The notes under the pieces were generated by a model, which saw only the letters and a program-made list of their open reading frames with translations, had not been told where the DNA came from and made no database searches. From positions 145,629,379 through 145,693,378 of the forward strand of contig CP136063.1 of the NCBI GenBank assembly GCA_032622095.1: a stretch of 64,000 nt of DNA. The letters are read 5' to 3'. Shown here piece by piece: positions 35,452-47,521 of this stretch; within the stretch, counting starts at the first letter, position 1, and the number at the start of each line of letters is the position of its first letter. The DNA is from Siphonodentalium dalli (taxonomy: Eukaryota; Mollusca; Scaphopoda; Gadilida; Siphonodentaliidae). Position numbers and translations under genes: made by a program.

Positions 35452-36899
35452 CTCAGTCGACTAACTTCTTACAACATAATGTAAAGTAATAGTTGGTTAA
35501 TGACAGCTCGTGACATGCCATGTTCATTCTGGTTAGAGCGTTATCACGAACCAATGGAAATGGGGAAATGAAGGAAGTTGAATTATCACACGTAACTTTG
35601 GAGGTGACCATGGTTCACTATTATAATAATGGCAACTTTCAGATCATATTATACAGGCGGATCTATTTATTAGGATATAGTATATGGCTATATGCCTCAA
35701 ACTGTTCTAATTATGTTCGACTAAGAGTTATCAGATCAGCCTGGCTATATCCCATACATTGTATATATCATGCATCATGATAATCTACCCCAACCATGTG
35801 ACATATATAGCTTAACTTCAGCAGAAATCTAAATGGTCATGGGAAGGCTATTATACGAAGAGCTCCATACTTGTTCATTTGATAAGCAATCCAGTTTGAT
35901 CAGATACACCTTAGTTTAAAAAGTATTTTTCCATAAATAAAACAACAATAAGTATATGTTTCATCGTGGACCGGATTCGACACCAACTGTGCAGACTTAT
36001 GTGAGTCATTTCAGAGAATCAATGTATATTCACCCCACCTAACACAAGAGCGTGATTGTCCCGATGCACATTAGCTATACTTGTATATGAGATAAACTAA
36101 TTTTATATATACATGTAGTCATATAACAATATGCTAATATCGCTGTAATTCAAGTAAACATATTGCTTGAGTTCTAGTTCAAATTTGTCACGATCCCATC
36201 TTGGTCATCATATTAATTCACATGCGGAATGTACCGGTACTCAGTATGAATTGGTGACAAGAAGCAGTTTAAGCACGAGGCAATCCTCAACATTTCTTCC
36301 TACACATATATGTTTACCAGAATGGTAGAAGCGGGTTTCAGATAATTCTGTGTCGAATTTCCATCACAAAGAGTACCCATACAAGGATTCATTTTGTGAA
36401 GACTTGTATAGATATTGTGTCAGAAAACTTTTGTGTAACTTCGACAGACTATACAACCTCGTTCATCAACCAAGCCTATATGCCGGAGGTATACACGTAT
36501 CATTGTGAAATGGACAAGATTAAAGTATAGCTATACTCTCTTAGCAAGGCCCCGGGAGATCTCCTGGTTTATATTTTAAATTTCAGGCTTCAAAAAGTCA
36601 GTCACTGTTAGCTATATACAGTAATCTGATTCAATCCGTCGCTAAACCTTTTATTATAGGAGTAAATATACTCAATCGTTATCGATATGCAAGAATGTAT
36701 GGCGATCACATGCATCATTTGATCGTTGGCAGCTGACAGCGCCTGAAGTTGGCAACTTCACTATTTTCTCCACATCCCATGTTGGTCTCTATTAAAATAT
36801 TTATATAAAATCATAATCCAGTTTGGCACAACTCCATATGCTTAACGTGCTAGAACATATGTGTTGGTTTATATAGTGAATGGTATGTTCTCACCGAAA

Positions 36900-38100
36900 G
36901 CCCATGTATGATAATGATATGCTTATGTGTCCTTCTTACACGATGGGATATAATGCGAAAATTTCGACATTTCCGCCACATTGGCGGCCATCTCGATTAC
37001 AATAAAATATTAATAACTTTGGATTATCTAAATCGGAGTACATTCATTCATATATCTAAACACCGAGATATACTTCACCTGGTGGACATCTTATTTGACG
37101 TATAAAAATATTTGGCAAATGTTTGGCAAATTTTCACGATACTTATTTGGAAAATAATAGTTATATGAACTTGGTATTTTGAGTCATTGCGGTAAAACAA
37201 CTATTAGGAATGTATCATAACATGGCGATTATTTATTTGGAAAAGCAAATTAGTCTACTACATTCACCTTCTACGTGACAGAACGGTAAATGGGTGAAAG
37301 TGGGTAAAATTTGAGTATTATCGTATTTTGGAAGCCATCTTGGATTATGTTGACATTTTCGAGATCCAGTTAGATGTAAATACCGTACGTAATGATCCTA
37401 CTCATTTCCATCACCGATTAATTCTAATTTTCTTCAAGGAAATTGTTAGAAAATAAAAAAGTATATTTTGGCGAAAATTCATACCACTTTCTTTAAAACA
37501 TCACATTTGGAAAATACAATCAAAGTAATCAACTAATGTGATGCCTAAGTGATTTGTTCTCAAGATTGAAGAGAAGTATATTCCATAATCAACACCAGTT
37601 CGATACAATCGAAAATGATGTAGGCGACATGTATGGAAAATCATCAATTTCCCCACTTCCTGTCGCCATTTTGGCGGCCATCTTTGATCGAGAGGACAAA
37701 CTTTTATATACAAATATAACATGGCATCGCACCATACACTGTACAAAAGGATTGTCATATATTTTATATCACAATTATATTTTTATCATGAAATCCAACA
37801 ATAGCGAACTTATGAAAATGAGCATGGCAGCCATCTTTGTGACGTCATCAGACAACCCAGTCGCGACACCAGGGGGGGGGGGGTCTAACAATTTTTTTTT
37901 CGGACGTACAAACCATATACTGGCTCATGAGCATGGTCTCTATATTTGTTCAGGATTTTCCCACGGGAGCCCAAAATCAGACATAAGCGACTCTACTAAT
38001 TATTCTGAAAGATACTAACCTTTCAACTGAGTGAGTTTTATGGTTGTTGTGATATTCTTGTTATATTTATCCACTGGAAAATGGCAATAACATCAACAGC
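36900..38100. repeat. Diverged duplicated segment with GGCGGCCATCT words
   Basis: 'GCC..ATTGGCGGCCATCTCGAT' near 36972 and 'GCCATTTTGGCGGCCATCTTTGAT' near 37666 sit in similar surroundings about 690 bp apart. A third 'GGAAGCCATCTTGGAT' is at 37330. A run of 12 G is at 37872-37883. The 154-codon plus frame at 37554-38018 crosses this repeat and the G-run and is not supported. Confidence 0.5.
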
Positions 38101-38294
38101 CCAGCAAACGACGTCATAAAGTCATTTAGCAGCGAAGAGGTTAACATGTCCTTGATATATTTATCATGAAGATTCCAAAGAATTTATAGGATTTAAAACT
38201 AATTTATGAAGTAAGTGAGTATATATTATATAATGTTTGACTCTACTTTTATCCTTGAATCAAACTTTGCTTGTTACCATATTTATATACCAGA

Positions 38295-38720
38295 ATAAAA
38301 AGAAGAAAATTCTAAGTTGAAAAAGCGCATAACTCTTTCAGATATAATCGGACCAAAGCCAAATTCGAATTTGATCTGTATTTTCATGTGATTAATGCAC
38401 ATAATAAATTTGAAAGCTATTGGATAATCACAACTAGTTATCAAATGTACAACAAAATAATCAGCAAATTCTAAGTCGAAAATGGGCATAACTCAGCCAG
38501 AAATATTCAAAGTGGATTCAAATTCAAACTCTATCAGGACTTTCCCATATGGAAGCCACATACAAAGTTTCATCAAATTCTGTTGAATACTGTACATATT
38601 ATAATCCAGACAAAAATGTTCCGGAGTGATGGCCAGACACGCAGATGGATGGACGGATGGTATGACACCTCTCATTTCTGCAGTCCATTGCATCAGCTTT
38701 ATATAACCTAATAAGCCAAA
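38295..38720 (+). mobile_element. Repeat-array element fragment with GGAC/GGAT run
   Basis: Two units contain 'aaattctaagt.gaaaa.g.gcataactc' (38307, 38466) and 'caaattcgaa/caaattcaaact', followed by 'atggatggacggatgg' (38645-38660). The layout is the same as the other repeat-array elements, but the hairpin end is not obvious. Confidence 0.55.
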
Positions 38721-38903
38721 ATTCACCTGAGTTACAGCTATACATTTTTAAATCCAAGATGGTCACAACTCTTTTGTAACCTGTATGGAATCACCAAGAT
38801 GGCTACATATGGTTTATGACTATGGACACATTCCCTTAACATGAACACTGGACATTCATGCATGTTTGTACATGACATTTGGCAGCTCAGTGGCCTTCTG
38901 GGT

Positions 38904-39000
38904 TATCTATTATATATTTTGGAAGATCTGTGTGTGTGTGTGTCTGTGTAGTCCAGGAGATCGGGGGGTAGTGTTGCTCATATTGACGGACAAGCTGCGA
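38904..39000 (-). repeat. Fragment matching the 43.6-43.75 kb repeat
   Basis: 'tctattatatattttggaagatctgtgtgtg' matches the unit start at 44338 and 44902. The next part, reversed, matches 'cttgtccgtcaaaatgagcaaca' and 'gatctcctggacta' at 43673-43725. So the two phrases occur in opposite relative orientation here. Confidence 0.6.
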
Positions 39001-39145
39001 CCATGTTATTTTTAATGTTTTATGTATGGTAATGAAGAAAAATTATGATAGCAAGAACAAATTTGTAGCCTTCTTCGTTTTTTTGTAAATTTTTGGCATT
39101 TTTTAGCCCAAATTTTTCAAATTTTTTTTCAATTTGTAACCATTT

Positions 39146-39240
39146 CATTACTTGCGCCAGTCATGCTGGACGCAAGTAATGTTTTCGGTTCGGATATTTG
39201 TCTGTTTATTTGTCTGTTTATTTGTCTGTTTATTTGTCCT
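39146..39240. repeat. Hairpin followed by a 12-bp tandem repeat
   Basis: CATTACTTGCG and CGCAAGTAATG (39146-39181) are perfect 11-bp arms around a CCAG...CTGG inner stem. Immediately after come about four copies of TATTTGTCTGTT (39195-39240). Confidence 0.85.
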
Positions 39241-39249
39241 TCCGTGAAT

Positions 39250-41870
39250 ATGTTACGTCATACCGGAAGTACAAAATGTAAAGAATGCAGATGCGCTAAT
39301 ATGAAATGGTTACATCAATTGTAAATTAAATCCACGTATATACTTAAATTGCATTGTAATCTGGTTTTATTTTGGTAATAAATCGTTCATAAAAGAACAA
39401 TATTGAAAGATTTCTTTCTGGAAACCGATAAAGACGCCATGACGTCACGACGCACATCTGACGTCACAGGGCGCGCAAAACACCAGACATGATTGTGTCG
39501 ATGTCCAGACAGCTGAGACTCGTATTACAGACTAAACCGATCCATCTGCCAACAACTTTGTGTTTTATTATTATAAATATATATATATATATACCCTGCA
39601 TGGCAAATAAAAGTGGGCAATAGTACTGCCCATTAGAAGCCTATTTTATGTAACTTGAAACTCGGGAAATGAGTTGAGATCAAGTCTAAAAGCGTGCGGA
39701 ATCTTTTTTTTCCGCAGAGACAGTGAGGTGCGAACATATTTCTGGAAACTTTCTTCGAAGTTCAAAACATTTCCGAAAGATCCTGGTGCATATTTATAAA
39801 CCATGTCCGGCCAAACAGTCGATCACATGGTTCAATTGAGAAGCAATTACACTGAAAAATGTGAATGTGGAAACATGGATTATTAAAATGCCTTATTTAT
39901 TAACTGGGAAAACAAGCTGTCTCATTCTCAACGCAATAGACATTTTGATATGTTCCCGATGACTGTAGATCAGTCGCTAAGGGCATCTTCACATTTACAC
40001 ACTTTTAATCAAAGACTAACGTGTCTTTTATTTAATTGTGTCGGTATTTGTAATTGACTTCGGTGGTTTTTGCCGCTGAAGTGTAATGGCATACACAAAT
40101 AATTCTAGTCAAACTAGTAATTTAACCCATTGGTATATAATATATAGCATCATCGCGGCAACCAATCGTCTTCTCACCCTTCAAATCAGCGATGTCTATA
40201 TTCTATAAATATGTCAAACAACACGTACGGTATTACTAAGACCATCATTAGTGTAATATATCACCTGGAGATAACAGAGATATTCTGTCCGTACACACAA
40301 ATATTTCAGCAATGGATGAACTGAAATTTTATATCAAGATTTTTTATCGATCTCTCAACTTTTGTTGGCAAGACACCACAGAACATGCCAAATATGTGAT
40401 GGGCGCAAGTATAGGCAGCTCCAGTGAGTGCATTCTAGTTTTAGTATGATTTTGGTAATTAAGTTGAATAGTAATTGTGTTAATAATGTTAAATCACTAA
40501 TCGTGCTAAAAAAAATTGAAGAATTTAAAAAAAAATTTAATTTTTTACCATTTAATTTTTTTTTAATGCAAAATCGTCCAAATTGCAACCATTTCATCTT
40601 AGTATGATTTTAATGGTTAAATTCGCCATTAATTATTTTAATAGTGTTAAATAATTTACAATTTGTCTTCTGCAATGTTTTTAAATGGATTTAAGAAGGT
40701 TTCTACTTGTTTTCTAAGTTGAGGGGGGTCTAATTCAAATCCAATTAAACATTGAACTGTTCAAAATTAGATCAATTTCTTAAGGCGTATGGTAGATATA
40801 CGTAACTAGTTTTCAAAACTTATACATATGCCTTTCTATCATGTGCGTTATGCACGCGAGTCGGATTTTACAAATTAAATTATGATGAAAAACCCTGAAT
40901 TTTGGGTGTGATCATAATATTCCAATTAGAGAGTGGATGGACATGGGGCATGCGACACTGTGCAGTATATATGTATATGACAAGCATGACATGAGATATT
41001 AGTATCTTTCTACTAAACTGTGCTTCCAGAGTTATCAGGAATAGAGTATCGGTGTTATTTCTTACCCAAATAAATTTTAAAACGGGGTATGTGGGTTAAA
41101 GGACCGCTGGGAGATAATAGGATGTCCAATGACTCCTATATTTCTATCGTATCACAGTAAAGCTGTTTTTGTAAAATTGGCGCGGTTTACACGATCAAAG
41201 TTCGATTTTCTTTACAATATGTTACAAGCAACTAATTATATAGAGTTACGCTTCTTGAATTTGTGTAGGGAAACTCAATTCAGCATAACAAAAAAATATG
41301 GCTGCTGATTGGTTGATTATCATTGAGGGAAATATGGAAGGGGTCTGGATATTTTTATGCTGCTGATTTATGTGCAGTAAATGGAGTAGTTGTAGAAATG
41401 CAAGATTATCGTTTGAAAAAAAATACCGAAAGGTGCGCGTTTGTTGTCACATACTGGTGCAACGGATGACGTTCTAAGGAAAAATTGACCACTTGAAGTT
41501 CAAATAGGCTTAACCCATGGCCGGAGGGACTTTTAGTTAACACTGTCATCTATGGAAAATAATTAGGTGTTTGTAACCTATAGATACGAAGCTTCGGTAC
41601 ATTAATTATTATTCATATATTACTATATTTAAATCAGACGTATGCATACAGTCGGTGTCGAAACAAAAACACGAATGTACCGATTATTCGTGACATTCAA
41701 GTTAAATGTTCAATAATAGAAAATTATACTGTGACTGCTCCATTCATCATGATGTTAATCAAGGTGTATCGTTATTAATAACAGTATACAGTAATATCGA
41801 AATAAGAAGAATCACGTGGCCCTGGGTACTTATCCCCCAGCACTGTGGCAAACAAATTGACAATGTATTC
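39250..41870. other. No supported gene
   Basis: AT-rich, with (AT)n at about 39573-39592 and homopolymer A/T runs at 40507-40567. 'accatttcatcttagtatgatttt' near 40590 echoes 'agtatgattttggtaatt' near 40443. No open frame with splice context was found. Confidence 0.45.
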
Positions 41871-41877
41871 TTAAACC

Positions 41878-42515
41878 CAAACCTGTGGCGGTTTTTCATC
41901 CAATGTACCGAAGCTTCGTGCCATGTACCGAAGCTTCGTGACGTGTCAGAACTCCAGGAATATACCACCACAGGACATCATATGGCACCGATAACAAACG
42001 TTGAATGGTGACCAGAAACCCGGATATTAATAATTTCAGATCATAATTAGCATCGATATTAACCCATCGAGGAATATGTCATAATGACACACTATATTAC
42101 ACCCACCCCTATATAACTGCCCCCTCTCTGACACAGGGCTACATGTAAGAAGATTATCGATGTCTACTTAATGAGACTATACAGTTCCGTCAAAATCTGG
42201 TGAAAAATGTGACCTCGCATCGTTAACCCCAAATCTGTGGCGATTTTTCATCCAATTTACCGAAGCTTCGTGACACGTACCGTCAAATGGCATCAGACGT
42301 TGAATGGTCACCATAAACTTCGATATCAGTCATTTCAGATCGTAACTATCATAGAAATATATATTAATCCATGGTGTAATTATATCAAAATGACACACTA
42401 TATTACACCCACCCTATATAACTGCTTTACTTCAGCCCTGACAGTGCTACATACAAGACGTTTATCCATGTCTACTTAATGAGAGTATACAGTTCTGTCA
42501 AAATCGGGCGAACAA
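41878..42515. repeat. Diverged tandem duplication of about 350 bp
   Basis: Copy one (about 41880-42228) and copy two (about 42232-42515) share, in order, 'ctgtggcg.tttttcatccaat.taccgaagcttcgtg', 'cgttgaatggt.acca', 'acacactatattacacccaccc', 'tatataactgc' and 'tgtctacttaatgaga.tatacagtt'. The palindrome CGAAGCTTCG occurs at 41909, 41929, 42262 and, inverted in context, near 41587. Confidence 0.85.
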
Positions 42516-42539
42516 TTTGGTCTATAAATGCCGCAGTGT

Positions 42540-43290
42540 GACACATTTAAGATAGACCAAAACAATAAACACCTTTCAACCCAAAGATAGTTACATTTTA
42601 ATTGAAAAAATAGTCCAAGCATGAAAAGTTTATTTTTGCCGATATTTAAGTCAAGTTTTTGAGAGAATAGTCCAATATTTTTGGTGATGTCAGTGGTGAC
42701 AATTAACCATGGTACATCAGACATGTTAGTATTCAATGTATAGAAGGCAGAATAGCCAATTTTGTACATCATCCACAACTTGTAATCGATTGCAGGACAT
42801 GCTGGGGCAATATTTACCATTTTCCATATTTTGGCAGCCATTTTGGCAGCCATTTCGGCCAAAGTAAGAATTTTGGGTCCATTGAGTTGGAATATTCATA
42901 AGTAATCATGTGCATCACTTACATTTCAAAGTTATGTTCATTTCTTGTTAAAATATGACTAGAATCCCAATTGTGATGTTTTTGTGTGAAATTGTATACA
43001 GCATTCTGTAAATTCGTATTTTTGAGGGAAGGGAAGGGGTAATAGGACCCCAAAAAGTGCATATTGAATTGCCCCAATGATCAGTTAATATACAAAATAC
43101 AAAATAAAGTCACATTACTCAACCAGTTCCAAACAGCATGAATCGATCTAGAAGATATTTGTAAAAAAAAGTTATATTTTCAACTTCCGGCGGCCATTTT
43201 GGTGGCCATCTTGGATGGTGAGTTTCAATTTTGCCCCAAAAAAGTGACATTATGTCTTACCTTCACGAAAATATATACATTTGTATACAT
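42540..43290. repeat. Dispersed repeat, second copy of the 8.4-8.9 kb family
   Basis: Carries the same ordered phrases as 8440-8905 plus extra 'TTTTGGCAGCCATTTTGGCAGCCATTTCGGCC' (42830) and 'CGGCGGCCATTTTGGTGGCCATCTTGGATGG' (43188). 'aaaatgagtgggg.gaagttaagtcc' at 43447 also matches 10822, which follows another element. The minus-strand open frame 42476-42862 lies in this repeat. Confidence 0.7.
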
Positions 43291-43689
43291 TTTACAAGAT
43301 TGTTACCGCTATAATTTGCATAAAACTGACTTAGAGTCTGGTCTGAAAAACAGCGGCCATGATGGACGCCATTTTGTCTGGAGTCTATATGGCCACTTTT
43401 TTTTCTTGTTAACATTGCTTAAAAGTTGAAGGACATAATAAGGAACAAAATGAGTGGGGAGAAGTTAAGTCCCAAGGGGTGCAAGGGTGCCAATATTAGC
43501 TCCCGGAATACTAGTAGTACTATGACGTCGCCGGAAAATTCTTCTATTTTCGGTCGTCGGGTAGGTCAATAAAAACATGTTTTTCGCCAATTAAGCTACA
43601 AATTCACCACTGCTATCATGGATTTTCGTAATCTACATATATTTTACTACAAAATTAGACTGGATAGCACTTGTCCGTCAAAATGAGCA

Positions 43690-45600
43690 ACATTTGTTAT
43701 TTCTTGGGGTCGATCTCCTGGACTAGTGTGTGTGTGTGTGTTCGCGATGGACTCGAAAACGGCCGACCCGATTTCGATGAAACTTGGTATGTGTGGGTAT
43801 TTTCGGCCGAGAACTGGCATAGGCCTATTAATTTGTCCGTGCGACGTGACCTTGACCTTGACCTTGAAATCGGGTAATTTCAAGGTCAAACGCCCGAATA
43901 TCACGGTATTTCGATAAAACTTGGTATGTGGGGGTATTTTCGGCCGTGGGGTGGCATGGCCCTTTTAATTTGTCCGTGCGACGTGACCTTGGGTCATTTC
44001 GTATGGGGAGTCTCATAAACATATTCATTTGCCCGTGCAATTCAAGGTCAAATCGACAATTTTGATGGGATTTCGACGAAATTTGATACATGGGGATACT
44101 TTTGTCAACTGAGTGTTTTGGACGGGTCAAATCGTGACCCCGACCTGGCCTTGACCTTCAAAAGGATAAATTCAAAGTCAAATCGGGTAAAACCAGATGG
44201 ATTTCGACAGGCACGTTTGTCCGGTACTTTTGTCCGGGCAGTGTTTTGGACTGGTCAAATCGTGACCCCACTTGACCTTGACCTTCAAAATGGACAATTC
44301 AAGGTCAAAGCCCGGACGAAGTCGGGTCACCTTCTAGTCTATTATATATTTTGGAAGATCTGTGTGTCTGTCTGTGTGTTCGCGATGAACTCGAAAACGG
44401 CCCACCCGATTTCGATGAAACTTGGTATGTGGGGGCATATTAATTTGTCCGTGTGACATGACCTTGACATCGGGTAATTTCAAGGTCAAATGCCCGAATA
44501 TCACGGGATTTCGATGAAACTTGGTATGTGGGGTACTTTCTTATGGCGAGTCTCATAAGCATATTCATTTGCCCGTGTGACGTGACCTTGACCTTGAAAT
44601 CGGGTAACTTCAAGGTCAAATTGCCAATTTTTATGGGATATCGACGAAATTTGATACGTGGGGTTACTTTTGTCCACTGATTGTTTTGGACGGGTCCAAT
44701 CGTGACCCCGACCAGACATTGACCTTCAAAATGATAAATTCAAAGTCAAATCGGGTAAAACCGGATGGATTTCGACGGGCACGTTTGTCGGGTACTTTTG
44801 TCCGGGCAGTGTTTTTGGACTGGTCAAATCGTGACCCCACTTGACCTTCAAAATGGACAATTCAAGGTCAAAGCCCGGACGAAGTCGGGTCACCTTCTAG
44901 TCTATTATATATTTTGGAAGATCTGTGTGTGTGTGTGTCTGTGTCTGTCTGTAATCGATGGACTCAAAAACGGCCGAGACGATTTCGATGAAACTTGGTA
45001 TGTGTGGGTATTTTCGGCCGGGGAGTGACATGGGCCTATTAATTTGCCCGTGCGACGTGACCTTGACTGTGAAATCGGGTAATTTCAAGGTCAAACGCCC
45101 GAATATCACGGTATTTCGATGAAACTTGGTATGTGGGTGTATTTTCGGCCGGGGAGTGGCATAAACCTATTAATTTGGCCGTGCGACGTGACCTTGACCT
45201 TGAAATCGGGTCATTTCAAGGTCAAACGCCCGAATATTACGATGAAACTTGGTATGTGGGGGTACTTTCGTATGGGGAGTCTCATAAGCATATTAATTTG
45301 CCCGTGCGACGTGACCTTGGACCTGAAAAATCGACAATTTTGATGGTATTTCGACGAAATTTTATTTGACTTTTGTCCACTGGGTGTTTTGGACGGGTCA
45401 AATCGTGACCCCGACCTTACCTTGACCTTCAAAATGATCAATTCAAGGTCAAATTGGGTAAAACTGGGTGGATTTCGACGGGTACTTTTGTTCGGGCAGT
45501 GTTTTGGACGGGTCAAATTGTGACCCCACTTGACCTTGGCCTTCAAAATAGACAATTCAAGGTCAAAGCCCGGACGAAGTCGGGTCACCTTCTAGTTAAA
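43690..45600 (+). repeat. Three large tandem units of a GTCAAGGTCA-rich repeat
   Basis: Units run about 43690-44337, 44338-44901 and 44902-45595. Each goes from '(GT)n...tcgatgg/aactcgaaaacggcc' through several 'ttcgatgaaacttggtatgtggggg...gtgcgacgtgaccttgaccttgaaatcgggtaatttcaaggtcaaacgcccgaatatcac' sub-units to 'aaagcccggacgaagtcgggtcaccttctagt'. Units two and three begin with 'tctattatatattttggaagatctgtgtg'. Sub-units of about 110-130 bp are nested within. All open frames here are repeat shadows. A diverged copy is at 8921-9690 on the other strand. Confidence 0.8.
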
Positions 45601-45709
45601 TATAAAATTGAATTAGCTTATACTCTTTCGTGTACATATGTCATACTGTTACATGCTGTTACAGTAGAACCTCACAAAATCTCCCCTTTGGACTAAACTT
45701 TCTTTTTGG

Positions 45710-45715
45710 TTTATT
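45710..45715 (-). terminator. Possible polyadenylation signal AATAAA
   Basis: AATAAA on the minus strand, about 1.2 kb downstream of the stop codon at 46896. If the 47.1-kb exon is the last exon, this is a candidate site, and the 3' UTR would contain the 46.0-46.7 kb array. Chance occurrence is likely at this AT content. Confidence 0.2.
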
Positions 45716-45949
45716 GAAAATCGTGCCATGAGGAAACATGAAGCTGCCATTAAAAAGAGTGAACAGCAAATAGTCCATTGATGCAACTTTAATAAACAAC
45801 ACAATAATAAAAATAGTTATTTTAAACTGATGATGCACATGCATATATTAACAAGGGGTACGCATCTAAGATGCTTTTGTCGAGTTTTTTGGCAGTCAAA
45901 CTAAACTTCTGCCAATAAGGTGCACAACCCTCGGGAAAAAAGTTGGACG

Positions 45950-46765
45950 GTGGTATATTATTGCAACCGACCTATATACCAAATATCAATTGAATCCGTT
46001 AATATTTCATTGAGTTATCGCACTAACGGTGATAAAATTGTGATTAAAATAGACAAACTAAGACCCATAACTCCGCGAAAACAACTCGGACAAACCTGGT
46101 TTTCGAACTCGTCCGAGATATTGTTGCAGGAGACTCATATACCAAATATTGTTGAAATCAGTTAATATTTCATCGAGTTATCGCGCTAACGGTGATAAAT
46201 TTGCTAAAAATAGACAAACTAAGACCCATAACTCTGCGAAAAAATTCGGACAAACCTGGTTTTCGAACTCGTCCGAGATATTGTTGCAGGAGACTCATAT
46301 ACCAAATATTGTTGAAATCGGTTAATATTTCATCGAGTTATCGCGCTATCGGTGATAAGATTGCTAAAAATAGACAAACTAAGACCCATAACTCCGCGAA
46401 CAAATTTTGGACAAACCTGGTTTTAGAACTCGTCCGAGATATTGTTGCAGGAGACTCATATACCAAATATTGTTGAAATCGGTTAATATTTCATCGAGTT
46501 ATCGCGCTAACGGTGATAAAATTGCTAAAAATAGACAAACTAAGACCCATAATTCCAGAAAAAAAATTCGGACAAACCTGGTTTTTGAACTCGTCCGAGA
46601 TATCGTTGCAAGAGTCTCATATACCAAATATTGTTGAAATTGGTTATCGTGCTATCGGTGAAAAACTAAACTAAAAACCATCTAAGATGGATAACTCTTG
46701 TAAAAAAGTTCGGACATGACCCATTTTCTACAGGCAGTAAATAGTCATTGGGGGCAACTGCCATA
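45950..46765 (+). repeat. Array of 160-bp units (about 4.5 copies)
   Basis: 'agacccataactccgcgaaaa...ggacaaacctggttttcgaactcgtccgagatattgttgcagg' recurs with landmarks at 46061, 46222, 46382 and 46543 (spacing 160-161 bp). The units are very alike. A related but different unit begins at 63700. A run of 15 C follows at 46788-46802. The plus frames at 45920-46637 are produced by the repeat. Confidence 0.9.
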
Positions 46766-46895
46766 CCAAATTTTCCGAAGGTACGAACCCCCCCCCCCCC
46801 CCTCCATTACCACCATTAGATATCTAAACCATGTTCCCCCAAACACCTGTGATAAAGACAAAGGAAATCTACAACATAGCAGCAAACACCCACAA

Positions 46896-47099
46896 TCAAG
46901 CTGTGTGTACCTCATGTTCTACTATCCGTTCTATCACCTGGTACGTTCTGAAAGTTGGGTTCCCAGTTTGCTGATTAATGTGTGCCCGAGTGTTAGTAAA
47001 TGATTTTTCTCCAATAATCCGAGAGGTCTTTTTGACCATGGTGTCACCATCATGTCCAGCGACAACAAGAGGCAAGTCAGGACCACCTTGAGTGACATT
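46896..47099 (-). CDS. Host gene, exon 5 as seen (likely last coding exon)
   Basis: A good acceptor (GATTTCTCTACCAG) is followed by an open frame starting NVTQGGPDLPLVVAGHDGDT and containing KKTSRIIGEKSFTNTR and NQQTGNPTFRTYQ. It then reads VIERIVEHEVHTA-stop. The exon either ends at the stop (46896) or at the CAG|GTGATA donor (46938), which is weak and lacks G at +5. It joins in phase 0 to the 29-nt microexon at 48802. The peptide is polar and looks like conserved protein sequence. I cannot name its domain. Another strong acceptor (TTTGTCTTTATCACAG) lies just downstream near 46850, leaving room for a further short exon or an alternative end. Confidence 0.8.
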   Translation of the reverse strand, partial: NVTQGGPDLPLVVAGHDGDTMVKKTSRIIGEKSFTNTRAHINQQTGNPTFRTYQVIERIVEHEVHTA

Positions 47100-47314
47100 C
47101 TGGTAGAGAAATCAGCAATACATGCGGTTAGTAGGTGCTCAGGCAAGAATGATTTCTCCCAAAAAAGATTAGTGAGAAATGACAAAATATCTGATGTACT
47201 TTTTTTTAAAGCGAATATTTTGTTTCAGAAGTCACTGTGATGTTATAAAAATATTGCAACAATTTTCCTAAGGGCTTCAGAAATAAATTCCCACATGCCT
47301 AAATACAGGATTAA

Positions 47315-47521
47315 CCCTTTCAGTGCCAAGTCCGAATTTTGTATCAACCCATATTTCCTTGATCATTTTTCAAATTTATTGATTATAATAATGTGATACA
47401 TTGATGGAAAGAGCTCTAACAGCTCTTTCCATCAATGTATCACATTATTATAATCAATAAATTTTAAAAATGATCAAGGAAATATGGGTTGATTCAAAAA
47501 TCGGACTTGGCACTGAAAGGG
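47315..47521. mobile_element. TTAA-flanked 207-bp palindrome (piggyBac-like MITE)
   Basis: TTAA-CCCTTTCAGTGCCAAGTCCGA at the left and its reverse complement followed by TTAA at the right (TTAA at 47311-47314 and 47522-47525). Arms of about 100 bp are nearly perfectly complementary and meet at 'aagagctctaacagctctt'. TTAA duplication with CCC-starting ends is typical of piggyBac-type elements. It lies in the intron between exons 4 and 5 of the host gene. Confidence 0.92.

Larger units (their letters stand above)
32360..38140. mobile_element. Candidate 5.8-kb TTAA-flanked transposon
   Basis: TTAA-CCTCTTCGCGGCTA (TTAA at 32356-32359) is mirrored by TAGCAGCGAAGAGG-TTAA (TTAA at 38141-38144). The match is 13 of 14 bases, followed on both sides by TGACGTC-type words. 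Further in, 'tgacgtcacaaagatg' (about 32710) and 'catctttgtgacgtca' (about 37830) are also inverted. TTAA duplication fits piggyBac or Kolobok. No intact transposase is visible. Unidentified minus-strand frames at 34559-35451 and a hAT insertion at 33694-34479 lie inside. Confidence 0.55.

Noticed and set aside
37554-38018. 154-codon plus-strand frame, the longest in the window
   Set aside because: It runs through a duplicated repeat segment and a 12-G run, has unusual composition and no splice or start context.
42476-42862. 128-codon minus-strand frame
   Set aside because: It begins in the GGCAGCCAT-rich part of a dispersed repeat that is also at 8.4 kb, where the frame is not kept.
43726-45588. 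Many overlapping frames of 60-125 codons on both strands
   Set aside because: All come from the GTCAAGGTCA tandem repeat. Units without stops give parallel open frames in several phases.
45920-46637. Frames with repeated 'CRRLIYQILLKSVNIS' text
   Set aside because: Translation of the 160-bp repeat units, not a repeat protein; no splice signals or start context.
46934-47185. 84-codon minus frame overlapping exon 5 (contains LLTACIADFSTRMSLKVV)
   Set aside because: It is a different frame from the one that fits the acceptor and the upstream exon phases. The in-phase frame explains the region better.
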